Positions 8,213-15,904 of a stretch of DNA of 64,000 nucleotides are shown here, piece by piece. Under the pieces are notes generated by a model. It worked only from the letters and a program-made list of their open reading frames with translations. It was not told the DNA's origin and did not search any database. The stretch comes from Nocardioides allogilvus. GTDB lineage: Bacteria; Actinomycetota; Actinomycetes; Propionibacteriales; Nocardioidaceae. The first letter of the stretch is position 1. Each line of letters starts with the position of its first letter. The stretch covers positions 248,001 through 312,000 of the forward strand of contig NZ_PZYX01000001.1 in assembly GCF_003047285.1 (NCBI RefSeq), read 5' to 3'. The translations under genes and the position numbers were made by a program.

Positions 8213-9199
8213 ATGACCAACCCCGAGCGCGACCCCCAGGAGACCGTGGCGACCACGGGCGACGTCGAGTGCGGCATCGAGGTCCTCTCGCCGCGCGACG
8301 TGCCGCTCGGCGGGCCTCGCGCGATGCGGGTGCGCCGTACCCTCCCGCAGCGCGAGCGCTCGCTCATCGGCGCCTGGTGCTTCGTCGACCACTACGGTCC
8401 CGACCTGGTCGCCGAGTCGGGCGGCATGAGCGTCGCGCCCCACCCGCACACCGGGCTGCAGACCGTCAGCTGGTTGTTCGAGGGCGAGATCCGCCACCGC
8501 GACAGCGCGGGCAACGACGCGATGGTGCGGCCCGGCGAGGTCAACCTGATGACCGGCGGCCAGGGCATCAGTCACTCCGAGGTGTCGACGGCCGGGACGA
8601 CGTCGCTGCACGGCGTCCAGCTCTGGGTGGCCCTGCCCGACGCGAGCCGTCACGTCGCGCCCGGCTTCGCCCACCACGCGCCGGCGTTGCTGACCGGGTC
8701 GGGCTGGCAGGCGCGTGTGTTCCTCGGCTCGCTGCTCGGGGACACGTCGCCGGTGTCGACGCACACACCGCTCCTCGGTGCGGAGCTGCACCTCGACCCG
8801 GGGGCCAGGCTCGACCTCGAGGTGGACGACACCTTCGAGCTCGGCTTCCTCGTCGACCGCGGCGTCCTGCAGGTCGACGAGCGCGAGGTCAAGCAGGACG
8901 AGCTCGCCTACGTCGCTCCCGGTCGTACGTCGATCGCGCTGACCGCAGGTGCTGAAGCCGTGCGCGTGGTGGTGCTCGGCGGTCCGCCGTTCGGCGAGCA
9001 GATCGTCATGTGGTGGAACTTCGTGGGCCGCACCCACGAGGAGGTCGTCGCGTTCCGTGAGGAGTGGCAGGACCAGGTCGTCGGTGTGACCGACGGCCGC
9101 GAGGTGCGACCCGGTCGCTTCGGCATCGTGGTCGACGAACCGCTCCCGCCGATCCCCGCGCCCACCCTGCCCAACGCGCGGCTCCGCTCGCGCGGCTAG
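8213..9199 (+). CDS. pirin family protein
   Basis: A 328-residue bicupin. The N-terminal cupin keeps the metal ligands: HPHTGLQTVSW supplies two histidines and GQGISHSE the third histidine and a glutamate, so an Fe(II) or similar metal is expected. A pirin C-terminal domain (ARLDLEVDDTFELGFLVDRG, GGPPFGEQIVMWWNFV) follows. Bacterial pirins include quercetin 2,3-dioxygenases and redox-sensing modulators of metabolic enzymes; which applies here is unknown. The ATG at 8213 is preceded by GGGGGA and, eight bases upstream, by TAGCGT (8199-8204), a plausible -10 hexamer. Converges on the TerD gene, nine bases away. Confidence 0.85.
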   Translation: MTNPERDPQETVATTGDVECGIEVLSPRDVPLGGPRAMRVRRTLPQRERSLIGAWCFVDHYGPDLVAESGGMSVAPHPHTGLQTVSWLFEGEIRHRDSAGNDAMVRPGEVNLMTGGQGISHSEVSTAGTTSLHGVQLWVALPDASRHVAPGFAHHAPALLTGSGWQARVFLGSLLGDTSPVSTHTPLLGAELHLDPGARLDLEVDDTFELGFLVDRGVLQVDEREVKQDELAYVAPGRTSIALTAGAEAVRVVVLGGPPFGEQIVMWWNFVGRTHEEVVAFREEWQDQVVGVTDGREVRPGRFGIVVDEPLPPIPAPTLPNARLRSRG

Positions 9200-9208
9200 G
9201 TCGTCCTC

Positions 9209-9769
9209 TCAGGCGTACGGCGCCAGCGACTCGATCGAGTCCGTCGGCGTCTTGAGGGCGATGCCCGAGCCGATGGCGTGCAGCTGCCACGCGTCGCCGT
9301 ACCGCACGAGCTTGGCCAGGACGGCGCCCGTCTCGCGCACCTCGAGCGTGAGCGTGAAGCGGGCGAGCTCGACACCGGCGTCGTCGATCAGGCGGCAGTA
9401 GGCGTTGCGGATGTACTCCAGCGAGTGGCCCTGGTAGCTCGTCACCAGGAACAGGATCGTGTCGACCTTCGCGTAAACCTTGGCCAGGTCGACGCTGATC
9501 GACTCGTCGTCGCCCTCGCCCTTGCCCGTGGTGTTGTCGCCGAGGTGCACGACCGAGCCGTCGCGGGTCGCGAGGTTGTTGAAGAACGCGACGTCGAAGA
9601 ACTGGCCGCCGGCGAACTGCACGGCCGACGCGTCGAGGTCGGCCGGTGCCGCTCCGCTGCCCGCGAAACCGGCCGTATGGGTGTGCTCCCAGCCGACGGC
9701 CATCCGGAGCTTTCCGAGCGGCTGGCCGTCCGCCAGGGTGAGCGACTCGCCCGCTGACAGCTGGGTCAC
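9209..9769 (-). CDS. TerD family protein
   Basis: A 186-residue TerD/CABP domain protein. VTQLSAGESLTL is the family N-terminus and DGSVVHLGDNTTGKGEGDDESISVDL the calcium-binding DNxTGxGxGDDE stretch. TerD proteins belong to tellurite-resistance and general stress clusters and bind Ca2+; this one is isolated from other ter genes. The GTG start at 9769 overlaps the stop of the TfoX-N gene by four bases (GTGA), giving translational coupling and placing it last in the arsR-led operon. Cytoplasmic; precise role unknown. Confidence 0.85.
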   Translation of the reverse strand: MTQLSAGESLTLADGQPLGKLRMAVGWEHTHTAGFAGSGAAPADLDASAVQFAGGQFFDVAFFNNLATRDGSVVHLGDNTTGKGEGDDESISVDLAKVYAKVDTILFLVTSYQGHSLEYIRNAYCRLIDDAGVELARFTLTLEVRETGAVLAKLVRYGDAWQLHAIGSGIALKTPTDSIESLAPYA

Positions 9770-10116
9770 TTCTTCGCCTTCTTCACCTTCGGCGGCAAGG
9801 TCGCGATGTGCTCGCGGGCCCGCTCGATCCACGACATCGCCTCCTCGTCGCTGAAGGACTCCGGCAGCGCGAGCCAGCCACCCATCGGGCGCTCGGCCGG
9901 CCCGAACGGACCCGCGCCCTCGATGGCGCCGAGCTCGGCGAGGTCCTCCGCGGAGGCCTTGACGCCGACCGCGGACCCGAACAACCCGGCATACATGTTG
10001 CCGTTCACGAACGCGCCGACCGAGCCGAACATCGGCTTGATCTCGACGCCCGGGCCCTCGGTGACCAGCGACCGGAAGCGGGCCTTGTCCTCGTCGGTGT
10101 GCTTCGGCATCTCCAT
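9766..10116 (-). CDS. TfoX N-terminal domain protein
   Basis: A 116-residue protein with only the TfoX N-terminal domain: FRSLVTEGPGVEIKPMFGSVGAFVNGNMYAGLFGSAVGVK. The C-terminal domain of the competence regulator Sxy/TfoX is absent, so a competence role is unlikely. Such short proteins often sit beside SRPBCC/AHSA1 genes, as here. The end is a lysine-rich tail (PPKVKKAKK). It begins five bases after the stop of the SRPBCC fusion and its stop overlaps the TerD start. The molecular function is unknown. Confidence 0.8.
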   Translation of the reverse strand: MEMPKHTDEDKARFRSLVTEGPGVEIKPMFGSVGAFVNGNMYAGLFGSAVGVKASAEDLAELGAIEGAGPFGPAERPMGGWLALPESFSDEEAMSWIERAREHIATLPPKVKKAKK

Positions 10117-10121
10117 GGTCG

Positions 10122-11108
10122 TCAGGCTACGACCGCGACGGGCGTACGGCGACCGGCGAACGCCGCAAGCCGGTCGAGCGGCGACGCGTCGGCCGGGGCC
10201 TCGACCTCGTCGGAGAACGCGCCGCGAGCGCGGGCGCCCACGATGATGTCGCCGCCGTGCTCGCGCACCCAGGCGACGACCTCGTCGGCGACGGTGACCT
10301 GCTGGCCGCTGGCCTGCGCGAAGTCCCAGGCGTGCAGCAGGAACTCGATCGACAGGATCGTCACCGCCACGCGCGCAGGCAGGTCGTGGCCGCCGGGACC
10401 GGCCACCGTGCCCTCGACGCCGCGGGCGCGGTAGGCCTCGATCACGTCGCCGGCCATGGTCGAGACGCGGTCCTCCAGGGTGCCGTCCTCCGGGGTCGCG
10501 ATGTCGACGCCGGCCATCGCGCCGACCCCGACGAGCGAGCCGAGGAGGTGGGTGGCCAGGGCGTCGCAGTCGAAGTCGGCGCACGGCGTCTGCGCGGCCA
10601 TGTCCTCGGCCGCGAGGCCGCGCAGGACGGGCTGGAGGACCGCGAGCGTGGCCTCGGCGGCCGTGAGCTCGTCGAGGTTCTCCGGGGCCGCGGCCCACTC
10701 GTCCTGGCCGGCGTCGCCGGTGGTGGCGAGCCGCTCGAGCCGCTCGAAGAAGTGGTTCCAGCCCTCGGAGTGGCTCGCGGCCTGCTCGCCGGTCAGGCCC
10801 TCATGCACGAGGGTGACCTCGGTGCCGTCGCCGACCGGCGTGAGGGTGATGGAGACGGTGGAGGTGGCGGGGTCGAGGCCGCCCTCCCAGCCCCAGCCGA
10901 GGACGATCCGCTTGCCCGGCACGAGCTCGAGGACGGTGCCGGCGACGATGTGGCCGGGCGTGACCGTCCAGCGGTAGTCGCCACCGACGCGCAGGTCGAT
11001 GCGCGCGGTGACGGTCTGCCAGCGGCGCAGCCGCTCGGGCTGGGTGACGAGGGCGAAGGCCTCGTCGACGGAGACGGGCAGGACGGCGGTCTTGGTGACA
11101 GTGGTCAT
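10122..11108 (-). CDS. SRPBCC (AHSA1) - TIGR03086 fusion protein
   Basis: A 328-residue two-domain protein. Residues 1-135 form an AHSA1-type SRPBCC hydrophobic-ligand domain (AFALVTQPERLRRW, VPGKRIVLGWGWEGG, VTLVHEGL, WNHFFERLER). Residues about 150-320 form a TIGR03086 domain of the DinB/maleylpyruvate-isomerase-like superfamily (TPCADFDCDALATHLLGSLVG, FLLHAWDFAQASGQ). Both occur widely as separate proteins in actinobacteria; TIGR03086 proteins are suspected mycothiol-linked enzymes. Encoded 11 bases after an ArsR gene that should regulate it, with GAAAGG before its ATG. Cytoplasmic; the joint function is inferred to be binding or modifying a small hydrophobic molecule. Confidence 0.8.
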   Translation of the reverse strand: MTTVTKTAVLPVSVDEAFALVTQPERLRRWQTVTARIDLRVGGDYRWTVTPGHIVAGTVLELVPGKRIVLGWGWEGGLDPATSTVSITLTPVGDGTEVTLVHEGLTGEQAASHSEGWNHFFERLERLATTGDAGQDEWAAAPENLDELTAAEATLAVLQPVLRGLAAEDMAAQTPCADFDCDALATHLLGSLVGVGAMAGVDIATPEDGTLEDRVSTMAGDVIEAYRARGVEGTVAGPGGHDLPARVAVTILSIEFLLHAWDFAQASGQQVTVADEVVAWVREHGGDIIVGARARGAFSDEVEAPADASPLDRLAAFAGRRTPVAVVA

Positions 11109-11119
11109 GGGAGTGCCTT

Positions 11120-11440
11120 TCAGCGGTGGTCGGTTGGGCGGTTGTCGTCGAGGTGGTGTGCGTCGGCGACCAGCAGGTCGAGCTCGGTCGTCCAGAAGCG
11201 GTCGATCTCGGCCTGGAGCTCGCGCAGGCCGTCGGGTCGGACGCGGTAGATCCGCTGGCGCCCGACCTTCTCGGCCGTGACCAGGCCGACCTCCTCCAGC
11301 AGCAGCAGGTGCTGGGAGATGGCCGAGCGGGTGACGGTGAAGTCGGCAGCGATCTCGCTGACCGTCCGCGGCTGCGGGGCCAGCAGTTGCAGGATCCGGC
11401 GCCGGGTGGGCTCCGCGGCAGCGGAGAGGGCGTCGGTCAT
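11120..11440 (-). CDS. ArsR-family transcriptional regulator
   Basis: A 106-residue winged-helix protein: LSAAAEPTRRRILQLLA, then the recognition helix VTRSAISQHLLLLEEVGLV and the wing VGRQRIYRVRPDGL, followed by a short helix. No metal-binding cysteine motif is present, so it resembles the SdpR-like repressors found beside AHSA1 genes. The start at 11440 is preferred over the ATG at 11458 because a good promoter (TTGACC-18-TAACGT, complement) ends seven bases before it, making the message leaderless; the upstream ATG would lie in the spacer. A near-perfect palindrome occupies that spacer, so autoregulation is likely. First gene of a four-gene operon. Confidence 0.87.
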   Translation of the reverse strand: MTDALSAAAEPTRRRILQLLAPQPRTVSEIAADFTVTRSAISQHLLLLEEVGLVTAEKVGRQRIYRVRPDGLRELQAEIDRFWTTELDLLVADAHHLDDNRPTDHR

Positions 11441-11444
11441 GAGT

Positions 11445-11477
11445 AATACGTTAGTCATGACTAACGCATTAGGTCAA
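11445..11477 (-). promoter_or_regulatory. arsR-operon promoter with embedded operator
   Basis: On the minus strand TTGACC (11477-11472) and TAACGT (11453-11448) are separated by 18 bases and the start codon follows seven bases later. The 18-bp perfect palindrome CGTTAGTCATGACTAACG (11449-11466) overlaps the -10 and the spacer; three further matching pairs (11445-11447 and 11468-11470) extend it to 26 bp with one mismatched pair. An ArsR dimer bound here would block RNA polymerase. Confidence 0.7.
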
Positions 11478-11539
11478 GCGGGTCGGCGGCTCGGGGTCGG
11501 GTTGGCGCCGGCTCGGCAGGCCGCGCGAGGATGACGCCC

Positions 11540-12130
11540 ATGGCCGGACCTGTGATCGGAGACGACGGACTCGCGCGCTGCCCGTGGGGTGCGGGCGACC
11601 CGGTCAACCTCGCCTACCACGACACGGAGTGGGGGATGCCGGTCGTCGGCGAGGCCGCCCACCTGGAGCGGCTGACCCTGGAGGCGTTCCAGTCGGGGCT
11701 GTCCTGGCTGACGATCCTGAACAAGCGCGAGGCCTTCCGCGAGGTGTTCGTCGGCTTCGACGCCGACGTGGTCGCGGCGTACGACGACAGCGACACCGAG
11801 CGCCTGATGCTCGAGGCACGCATCGTGCGCAACCGCCGCAAGATCGACGCCGCCGTCGCGAACGCCAGGGCGACCGTGGCGCTGCGCGACCAGGGCGGAC
11901 TCGTCGACTTCCTGTGGTCCTTCCGTCCCGACCGGACCCCCGCCCCCCACGACACGGACGAGATGGGGGCGACCAGCCCCGAGAGCCTCGCCCTGAGCAA
12001 GGCACTGAAGAGGATCGGCTTCGCGCACGTCGGCCCGACCACGATGTATGCGCTGATGCAGGCCGTCGGGATCGTCGACGACCACCTCGTCGGCTGCCAC
12101 CGCCGCGGCTCGAGCGGGGTCTGGGCGTGA
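11540..12130 (+). CDS. tag: DNA-3-methyladenine glycosylase I
   Basis: A 196-residue base-excision repair enzyme that removes 3-methyladenine from alkylated DNA. The Tag signature is complete: RCPWG and AYHDTEWGMP at the N-terminus, LTLEAFQSGLSWLTILNKREAFR, and HLVGC near the end. The zinc ligands of E. coli Tag (Cys4, His17, His175, Cys179) have counterparts in RCPW, YHDTEW and the H..VGC pair. The start at 11540 sits nine bases after GAGG; an ATG at 11531 is too close to it. Its stop overlaps the next GTG start by three bases, linking it to cidA/lrgB. Confidence 0.92.
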   Translation: MAGPVIGDDGLARCPWGAGDPVNLAYHDTEWGMPVVGEAAHLERLTLEAFQSGLSWLTILNKREAFREVFVGFDADVVAAYDDSDTERLMLEARIVRNRRKIDAAVANARATVALRDQGGLVDFLWSFRPDRTPAPHDTDEMGATSPESLALSKALKRIGFAHVGPTTMYALMQAVGIVDDHLVGCHRRGSSGVWA

Positions 12131-12468
12131 TCAACGGCCTCATGTGGCTCCTGGTCTGCCAGGTCGTCGGCGAGGTCGCGGTCCGCCTGACGGATGCGCC
12201 CGTGCCGGGGCCGATCGTCGGGATGGTGCTGCTCTTCGCGCTCCTCCAGTGGCGAGATCCCGACGAGGGCGCCGGCGTGCTGCGGGCCTCGGACGCGATG
12301 CTCCGTCACCTGCAGCTCTTCTTCGTCCCGGCGGGCGTCGGCATCGTCACCTACCTCGCCGTCCTGCGAGCAGACGCGCTGCCGATCGTGGGCGCCATGG
12401 CCGTGAGCTGGCTCGCCGGCCTGCTCGTCGTCGGCTGGCTCGTGACGCTCATGACGAGGCGCACATGA
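12127..12468 (+). CDS. CidA/LrgA family holin-like membrane protein
   Basis: A 113-residue protein with four hydrophobic segments and the LrgA/CidA signature PVPGPIVGMVLLFALL near residues 25-40, followed by FFVPAGVGIVTY. CidA/LrgA proteins form oligomeric membrane pores that affect murein hydrolase activity, overflow metabolite transport and cell lysis. The GTG start overlaps the tag stop (GTGA) and its own stop overlaps the lrgB start (ATGA), so the three genes are translationally coupled. No LytSR-type or LysR regulator is adjacent. Confidence 0.85.
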   Translation: MINGLMWLLVCQVVGEVAVRLTDAPVPGPIVGMVLLFALLQWRDPDEGAGVLRASDAMLRHLQLFFVPAGVGIVTYLAVLRADALPIVGAMAVSWLAGLLVVGWLVTLMTRRT

Positions 12469-13172
12469 GCGAGGCCCTCGAGTGGCTGCGCACCTCGCCG
12501 CTCGCCCTGGTGGCGCTGACGCTGGTCGGCTACCGCCTCGGCTGCGAGGCGCGCGACCGGACGGGCGGGCACGCGCTCGCGCAGCCGGTGCTCGTCGCGA
12601 TCGTGTTCATCGGCCTGGTCCTCTGGGCGGCCGACATCGACTACGCCGCCTACCGCGAGGGCACCGAGATCGTCGCGTTCTGGCTCGGTCCGGCGACCGT
12701 CGCGCTCGCGGTCCCACTGCATCGGCAGGTACGGCGACTGCGGGGCGTCCTGCTGCCGATGCTGGTCGCCATCCCGGTCGGCGCGGCGGCGTCGATCGTC
12801 ACGGCCTACGCGCTCGTGAAGGCGCTCGGCGGCGACGAGGTGCTGGCGGTGACGATGGCCCCCAAGGCCGCGACGACGCCCGTCTCGATCGCGTTGTCCG
12901 AGGTGGCCGGCGGCATCCCGTCGCTGACGGCGGTGTTCGCGATCTCGATCGGGGTCCTCGGTGCGGTGGTCGGTCCGGCCGTGCTCGACCTGGCGCGTGT
13001 GCGTGACCGCCGGGCACGCGGCCTGGCGCTCGGTGCCACCTCGCACGGGATCGGGACGAGTCGCGCCCTGGCCGAGGACGAGACCGAGGGCGCGTTCAGC
13101 GGCTTGTCGATGGGCCTGACCGCCCTCGCCACGAGCATGCTGCTCCCCGTCCTGCTCCTGCTCCTGCAGTGA
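12465..13172 (+). CDS. LrgB/CidB family membrane protein
   Basis: A 235-residue polytopic membrane protein of the LrgB/CidB/YohK family, partner of CidA/LrgA. Diagnostic stretches are FWLGPATVALAVPLHRQ, APKAATTPVSIALSEVAGG and GATSHGIGTSRALAEDETEGAFSGLSM. In plants and bacteria related proteins export glycolate or pyruvate; in staphylococci the pair tunes autolysis. Starts with ATGA overlapping the preceding stop. Confidence 0.87.
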   Translation: MSEALEWLRTSPLALVALTLVGYRLGCEARDRTGGHALAQPVLVAIVFIGLVLWAADIDYAAYREGTEIVAFWLGPATVALAVPLHRQVRRLRGVLLPMLVAIPVGAAASIVTAYALVKALGGDEVLAVTMAPKAATTPVSIALSEVAGGIPSLTAVFAISIGVLGAVVGPAVLDLARVRDRRARGLALGATSHGIGTSRALAEDETEGAFSGLSMGLTALATSMLLPVLLLLLQ

Positions 13173-13194
13173 CGTCGGGGCTACCCTGCCCGGC

Positions 13195-14592
13195 ATGACC
13201 CGCGTGCACGCCTTCGCCGACGACGCCCTGCAGGACCTCGACGCGGTGGGGCTGGTGGCTGCGATGCACGCCGGCCTCCCGGTCACCGAGGTGATCGACG
13301 CGGCGATCGCCCGCGCGCAGGCGGTCGACGCCGACCTGGGGGCGATGGCCCATGCGGCCTTCGAGCGGGCTCGCGCCGAGTCGCGGGCGCCGCGGCCCGG
13401 CTTCTTCGCCGGGGTGCCGACGTTCGTCAAGGACAACGTCGACGTCGCGGGGATGCCCACCCAGCACGGCACCGACGCCTTCGTCGGAGGTCCCCGCAAG
13501 CAGGACGGCGACTTCGCCCGGATGTTCCTCGCCACGGGCGTGATCCCGCTCGGCAAGACCCGGCTCTCGGAGTTCGGCTTCAATGCCGCCGTCGACCACG
13601 CGCGCCTCGGCCCGGTGCGCACCCCGTGGCACCTCGACCACTACGCCGGCGCCTCCTCCGCGGGCTCGGCCGCGTTCGTCGCGGCCGGCGTGGTCCCGAT
13701 CGCGCACGCCAACGACGGTGGCGGGTCGATCCGCATCCCGGCCGCCGTCAACGGCCTCGTCGGGCTGAAGCCGACGCGCAACCGGCTGGCGCAGGACAAG
13801 ATGATGCGCGACATGCCGGTGCGGATCGTCTCCGACGGCGTGCTGACCCGGTCGGTGCGTGACACGGCCGCGTTCTACCGCGAGGCCGAGAAGGTCTTCC
13901 GGCACCCGCGGCTGGCCCCGATCGGCGACCTCACCCGGCCGGGGCGCTCCCGGCTGCGGATCGCCGTGGTGACGCAGGGCGTCGGCCGCGACGCCAGCCC
14001 GGAGGTCCGCGAGCTCACCCTCAAGACCGCCGCCCTGCTCGAGTCGCTGGGTCACCGCGTCGAGGAGATCGACCCGCCGGTGCCCGACTCCTTCGTCGAC
14101 GACTTCCTCCTCTACTGGGGGATGCTGGCGATGTTCATCGTGCGCACCGGCCGGAGCACCTTCGGTCCCACGTGGGACCGCTCCCGCCTCGACAACCTCA
14201 CCCTCGGGCTCGATCGGCACACCCGCCGCCACCTCCACCGCCTCCCCGGCGCGATCGCCGCGATCGGCGCCAGCAAGCGCCTCGCGGCGCGCCACCGAGC
14301 GACGTACGACGTCACGCTCACGCCGACGCTGGCGACGGCCACACCCCGCGTCGGGGACCTCTCGCCGAGCGCCGACTACGACGACATCATGGGGCGGCTG
14401 CTCGACTGGGTGGCCTTCACGCCGCTGGCCAACGCCACCGGTGAGCCGTCGATCTCGCTGCCGCTGGCGACCACCTCGACGGGGCTTCCGCAGGGCATGA
14501 TGCTGGGCGCCGGATGGGGTCGCGAAGCCCGGTTGATCGAGCTGGCCTACGAGTTGGAACAGGCTGCTCCGTGGCCCCGGATCCAGGACTGA
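13195..14592 (+). CDS. amidase (amidase-signature family)
   Basis: A 465-residue amidase-signature hydrolase with the Ser-cisSer-Lys triad: Lys79 in FVKDN, the serine-rich GASSAGSAA loop at 152-160 (cis-Ser 154/155) and the nucleophile Ser178 in DGGGSIRIPA. The C-terminal substrate region (TPLANATGEPSISLPL) is intact, so it should be active on a carboxamide. GatA is unlikely because no gatB/gatC is nearby; a catabolic amidase similar to 6-aminohexanoate-cyclic-dimer hydrolase types is plausible. The ATG follows TACCCT (13182-13187) by seven bases with no Shine-Dalgarno, suggesting a leaderless mRNA. Confidence 0.85.
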   Translation: MTRVHAFADDALQDLDAVGLVAAMHAGLPVTEVIDAAIARAQAVDADLGAMAHAAFERARAESRAPRPGFFAGVPTFVKDNVDVAGMPTQHGTDAFVGGPRKQDGDFARMFLATGVIPLGKTRLSEFGFNAAVDHARLGPVRTPWHLDHYAGASSAGSAAFVAAGVVPIAHANDGGGSIRIPAAVNGLVGLKPTRNRLAQDKMMRDMPVRIVSDGVLTRSVRDTAAFYREAEKVFRHPRLAPIGDLTRPGRSRLRIAVVTQGVGRDASPEVRELTLKTAALLESLGHRVEEIDPPVPDSFVDDFLLYWGMLAMFIVRTGRSTFGPTWDRSRLDNLTLGLDRHTRRHLHRLPGAIAAIGASKRLAARHRATYDVTLTPTLATATPRVGDLSPSADYDDIMGRLLDWVAFTPLANATGEPSISLPLATTSTGLPQGMMLGAGWGREARLIELAYELEQAAPWPRIQD

Positions 14593-14611
14593 GAGCGCTG
14601 CGCTGAGGCGA

Positions 14612-14641
14612 TTTCAGTTCCCGGTCGGCCGTGTGTATTCT
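14612..14641 (+). promoter_or_regulatory. predicted promoter of the tRNA-Thr/tRNA-Met unit
   Basis: TTTCAG (14612-14617), an 18-base spacer and TATTCT (14636-14641) lie directly upstream of the first tRNA, which begins 12 bases later. Spacing and position fit a housekeeping sigma promoter for the tRNA-rpmG region. Confidence 0.5.
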
Positions 14642-14652
14642 TCTCCGTCGTT

Positions 14653-14725
14653 GCCCCTTTAGCTCAGTCGGCAGAGCGTCTCCATGGTAAGGAGAAGGTC
14701 TACGGTTCGATTCCGTAAAGGGGCT
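14653..14725 (+). tRNA. tRNA-Thr (GGT)
   Basis: A complete cloverleaf: acceptor GCCCCTT/AAGGGGC, D stem GCTC/GAGC, anticodon stem TCTCC/GGAGA with loop ATGGTAA (anticodon GGT at 14686-14688), T arm TACGG-TTCGATT-CCGTA and discriminator T. CCA is not encoded. In mycobacteria a tRNA-Thr/tRNA-Met pair also precedes rpmG, consistent with conserved order. Confidence 0.95.
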
Positions 14726-14768
14726 CTGGGTTGGAGCTCGTCGTAGTCTGGCGGTGCACCTGCCTGGC

Positions 14769-14842
14769 GGCGGGGTAGCTCAGGTGGTTAGAGCACACGG
14801 CTCATAATCGTGGTGTCGCGGGTTCGAGTCCCGCCCCCGCTA
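14769..14842 (+). tRNA. tRNA-Met (CAT), elongator type
   Basis: Acceptor GGCGGGG/CCCCGCT with a terminal G-T wobble, D arm GCTC/GAGC, anticodon stem CACGG/TCGTG with loop CTCATAA (CAT at 14803-14805), T arm GCGGG-TTCGAGT-CCCGC. The anticodon stem lacks the three G-C pairs of initiator tRNAs, so it is an elongator tRNA-Met; a lysidine-modified tRNA-Ile cannot be excluded without comparison. Confidence 0.92.
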
Positions 14843-14884
14843 CCGAACAGCCTGCATTGATTCACAAACTTCTAAGGACATCCC

Positions 14885-15055
14885 GTGGCCAGCAAGAGCT
14901 CTGACGTTCGCCCCAAGATCACGCTCGCGTGCGTCGATTGCAAGGAGCGGAACTACATCACCAAGAAGAACCGCCGCAACGACCCCGACCGCATCGAGCT
15001 GTCGAAGTTCTGCCCGCGCTGCCGCACGCACACCGCGCACCGCGAGACCCGCTGA
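14885..15055 (+). CDS. rpmG: 50S ribosomal protein L33
   Basis: A 56-residue L33 of the zinc-binding type: CVDC and CPRC supply four cysteines, and [22 protein letters not shown] is the family core. GTG start with AAGGA upstream. The neighbouring tRNAs, hadAB and the downstream secE-nusG region match the rpmG2 locus of mycobacteria. A second, non-zinc L33 may exist elsewhere in the genome. Confidence 0.95.
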   Translation: MASKSSDVRPKITLACVDCKERNYITKKNRRNDPDRIELSKFCPRCRTHTAHRETR

Positions 15056-15071
15056 TCCCAGCTCTTCACCT

Positions 15072-15098
15072 CGACCCGGCACATCTTGTGCCGGGTCG
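15072..15098 (+). terminator. terminator after rpmG
   Basis: A 12-bp perfect stem CGACCCGGCACA/TGTGCCGGGTCG with a TCT loop, followed by TCGTCATTT. It separates the tRNA-rpmG unit from hadA, whose own -10 (TAGGCT) starts nine bases later. Confidence 0.75.
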
Positions 15099-15119
15099 TC
15101 GTCATTTAGGCTCACGCCC

Positions 15120-15518
15120 ATGCCCGTCGATCAGTCCCTGGTGGGGCGCGAGTTCCCACCGACGCCCCAGCGCGAGGTGTCGCGTGCCGATGTCGACGCG
15201 TTCGCGACGGCGCTCGGTGGCCCGGCGGGTGACGCAGTGCCCCCGACCTACCCCATCGTCCTGGCCTTCGACGCGATGAACGCGTTCCTGGCCGCCGAGG
15301 AGATCGACCTCTTCCGGATCATCCACGGCGAGCAGCGCTTCGCCTACGAGCGCCCGGTCCGGATCGGCGACCAGCTCACCGCCACGCTGACGGTGGCCTC
15401 GCTGCGCCAGATCGGCGGCGCCGACATCATCGGCACCAGCAGCGCGATCCACGACGCCTCCGGCGCCCTGGTCTGTACGGCGAAGGCGACCCTGGTCCAC
15501 ACCGCGGGTGCCGCATGA
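15120..15518 (+). CDS. hadA: (3R)-hydroxyacyl-ACP dehydratase subunit HadA
   Basis: A 132-residue FAS1-like hotdog-fold protein: VGREFPPTPQREVSRADVDAFATALG, PPTYPIVLAF and HGEQRFAYERPVRIGDQL match the HadA/FAS1-like dehydratase domain. It lacks the catalytic D-H pair and should be the substrate-binding subunit of a heterodimer with HadB in fatty-acid elongation. TAGGCT (15107-15112) lies seven bases before the ATG, so the message is probably leaderless. Four-base ATGA overlap with hadB. HadC, present in mycobacteria, is absent; murB follows instead. Confidence 0.85.
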   Translation: MPVDQSLVGREFPPTPQREVSRADVDAFATALGGPAGDAVPPTYPIVLAFDAMNAFLAAEEIDLFRIIHGEQRFAYERPVRIGDQLTATLTVASLRQIGGADIIGTSSAIHDASGALVCTAKATLVHTAGAA

Positions 15519-15904
15519 GGGCCGGCGAGGCGTTCGAGCCGGTCACCTACCCCCTGACCCGCGCCGACCTGGTCGCCTACGCGCAGGCGAGCGGCGACCC
15601 CAACCCGATCCACCAGGACGAGGACGTCGCCCGCAGCGTCGGCCTGCCCGGTGTCATCGCCCACGGCATGCTCACCCTCGGCCTCGCCGGGCGGGCGGTC
15701 GCGGCGTGGACCGACGGGGCCGAGGTCGTCGAGCTCGGCTGCAAGTTCACCAACCCGGTCGTCGTCCCGGCCGACGGCGCCGTCGAGATCGTCGTCGCCG
15801 GCTCGGTCAAGAAGGTCGAGGACGGCCTGGTCACGATCGCCCTCGAGGTGACCTGCGGTGACGTCAAGGTCCTCGGGATGCCCAAGGCCGTCGTCCGTGC
15901 CTGA
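15515..15904 (+). CDS. hadB: (3R)-hydroxyacyl-ACP dehydratase subunit HadB (MaoC-like)
   Basis: A 129-residue MaoC-type hotdog protein carrying the hydratase-2 motif: YAQASGDPNPIHQDEDVA gives catalytic Asp and His about five residues apart, and GVIAHGMLTLGLAGRAV follows. Expected to be the catalytic partner of HadA. Start overlaps the hadA stop (ATGA) and its own stop overlaps the murB GTG by eight bases. Confidence 0.87.
   Translation: MRAGEAFEPVTYPLTRADLVAYAQASGDPNPIHQDEDVARSVGLPGVIAHGMLTLGLAGRAVAAWTDGAEVVELGCKFTNPVVVPADGAVEIVVAGSVKKVEDGLVTIALEVTCGDVKVLGMPKAVVRA

Noticed and set aside
14769-14842. Initiator tRNA-Met
   Set aside because: The anticodon stem lacks the three G-C pairs of initiators and the first acceptor pair is formed (G-T), so it is an elongator tRNA.
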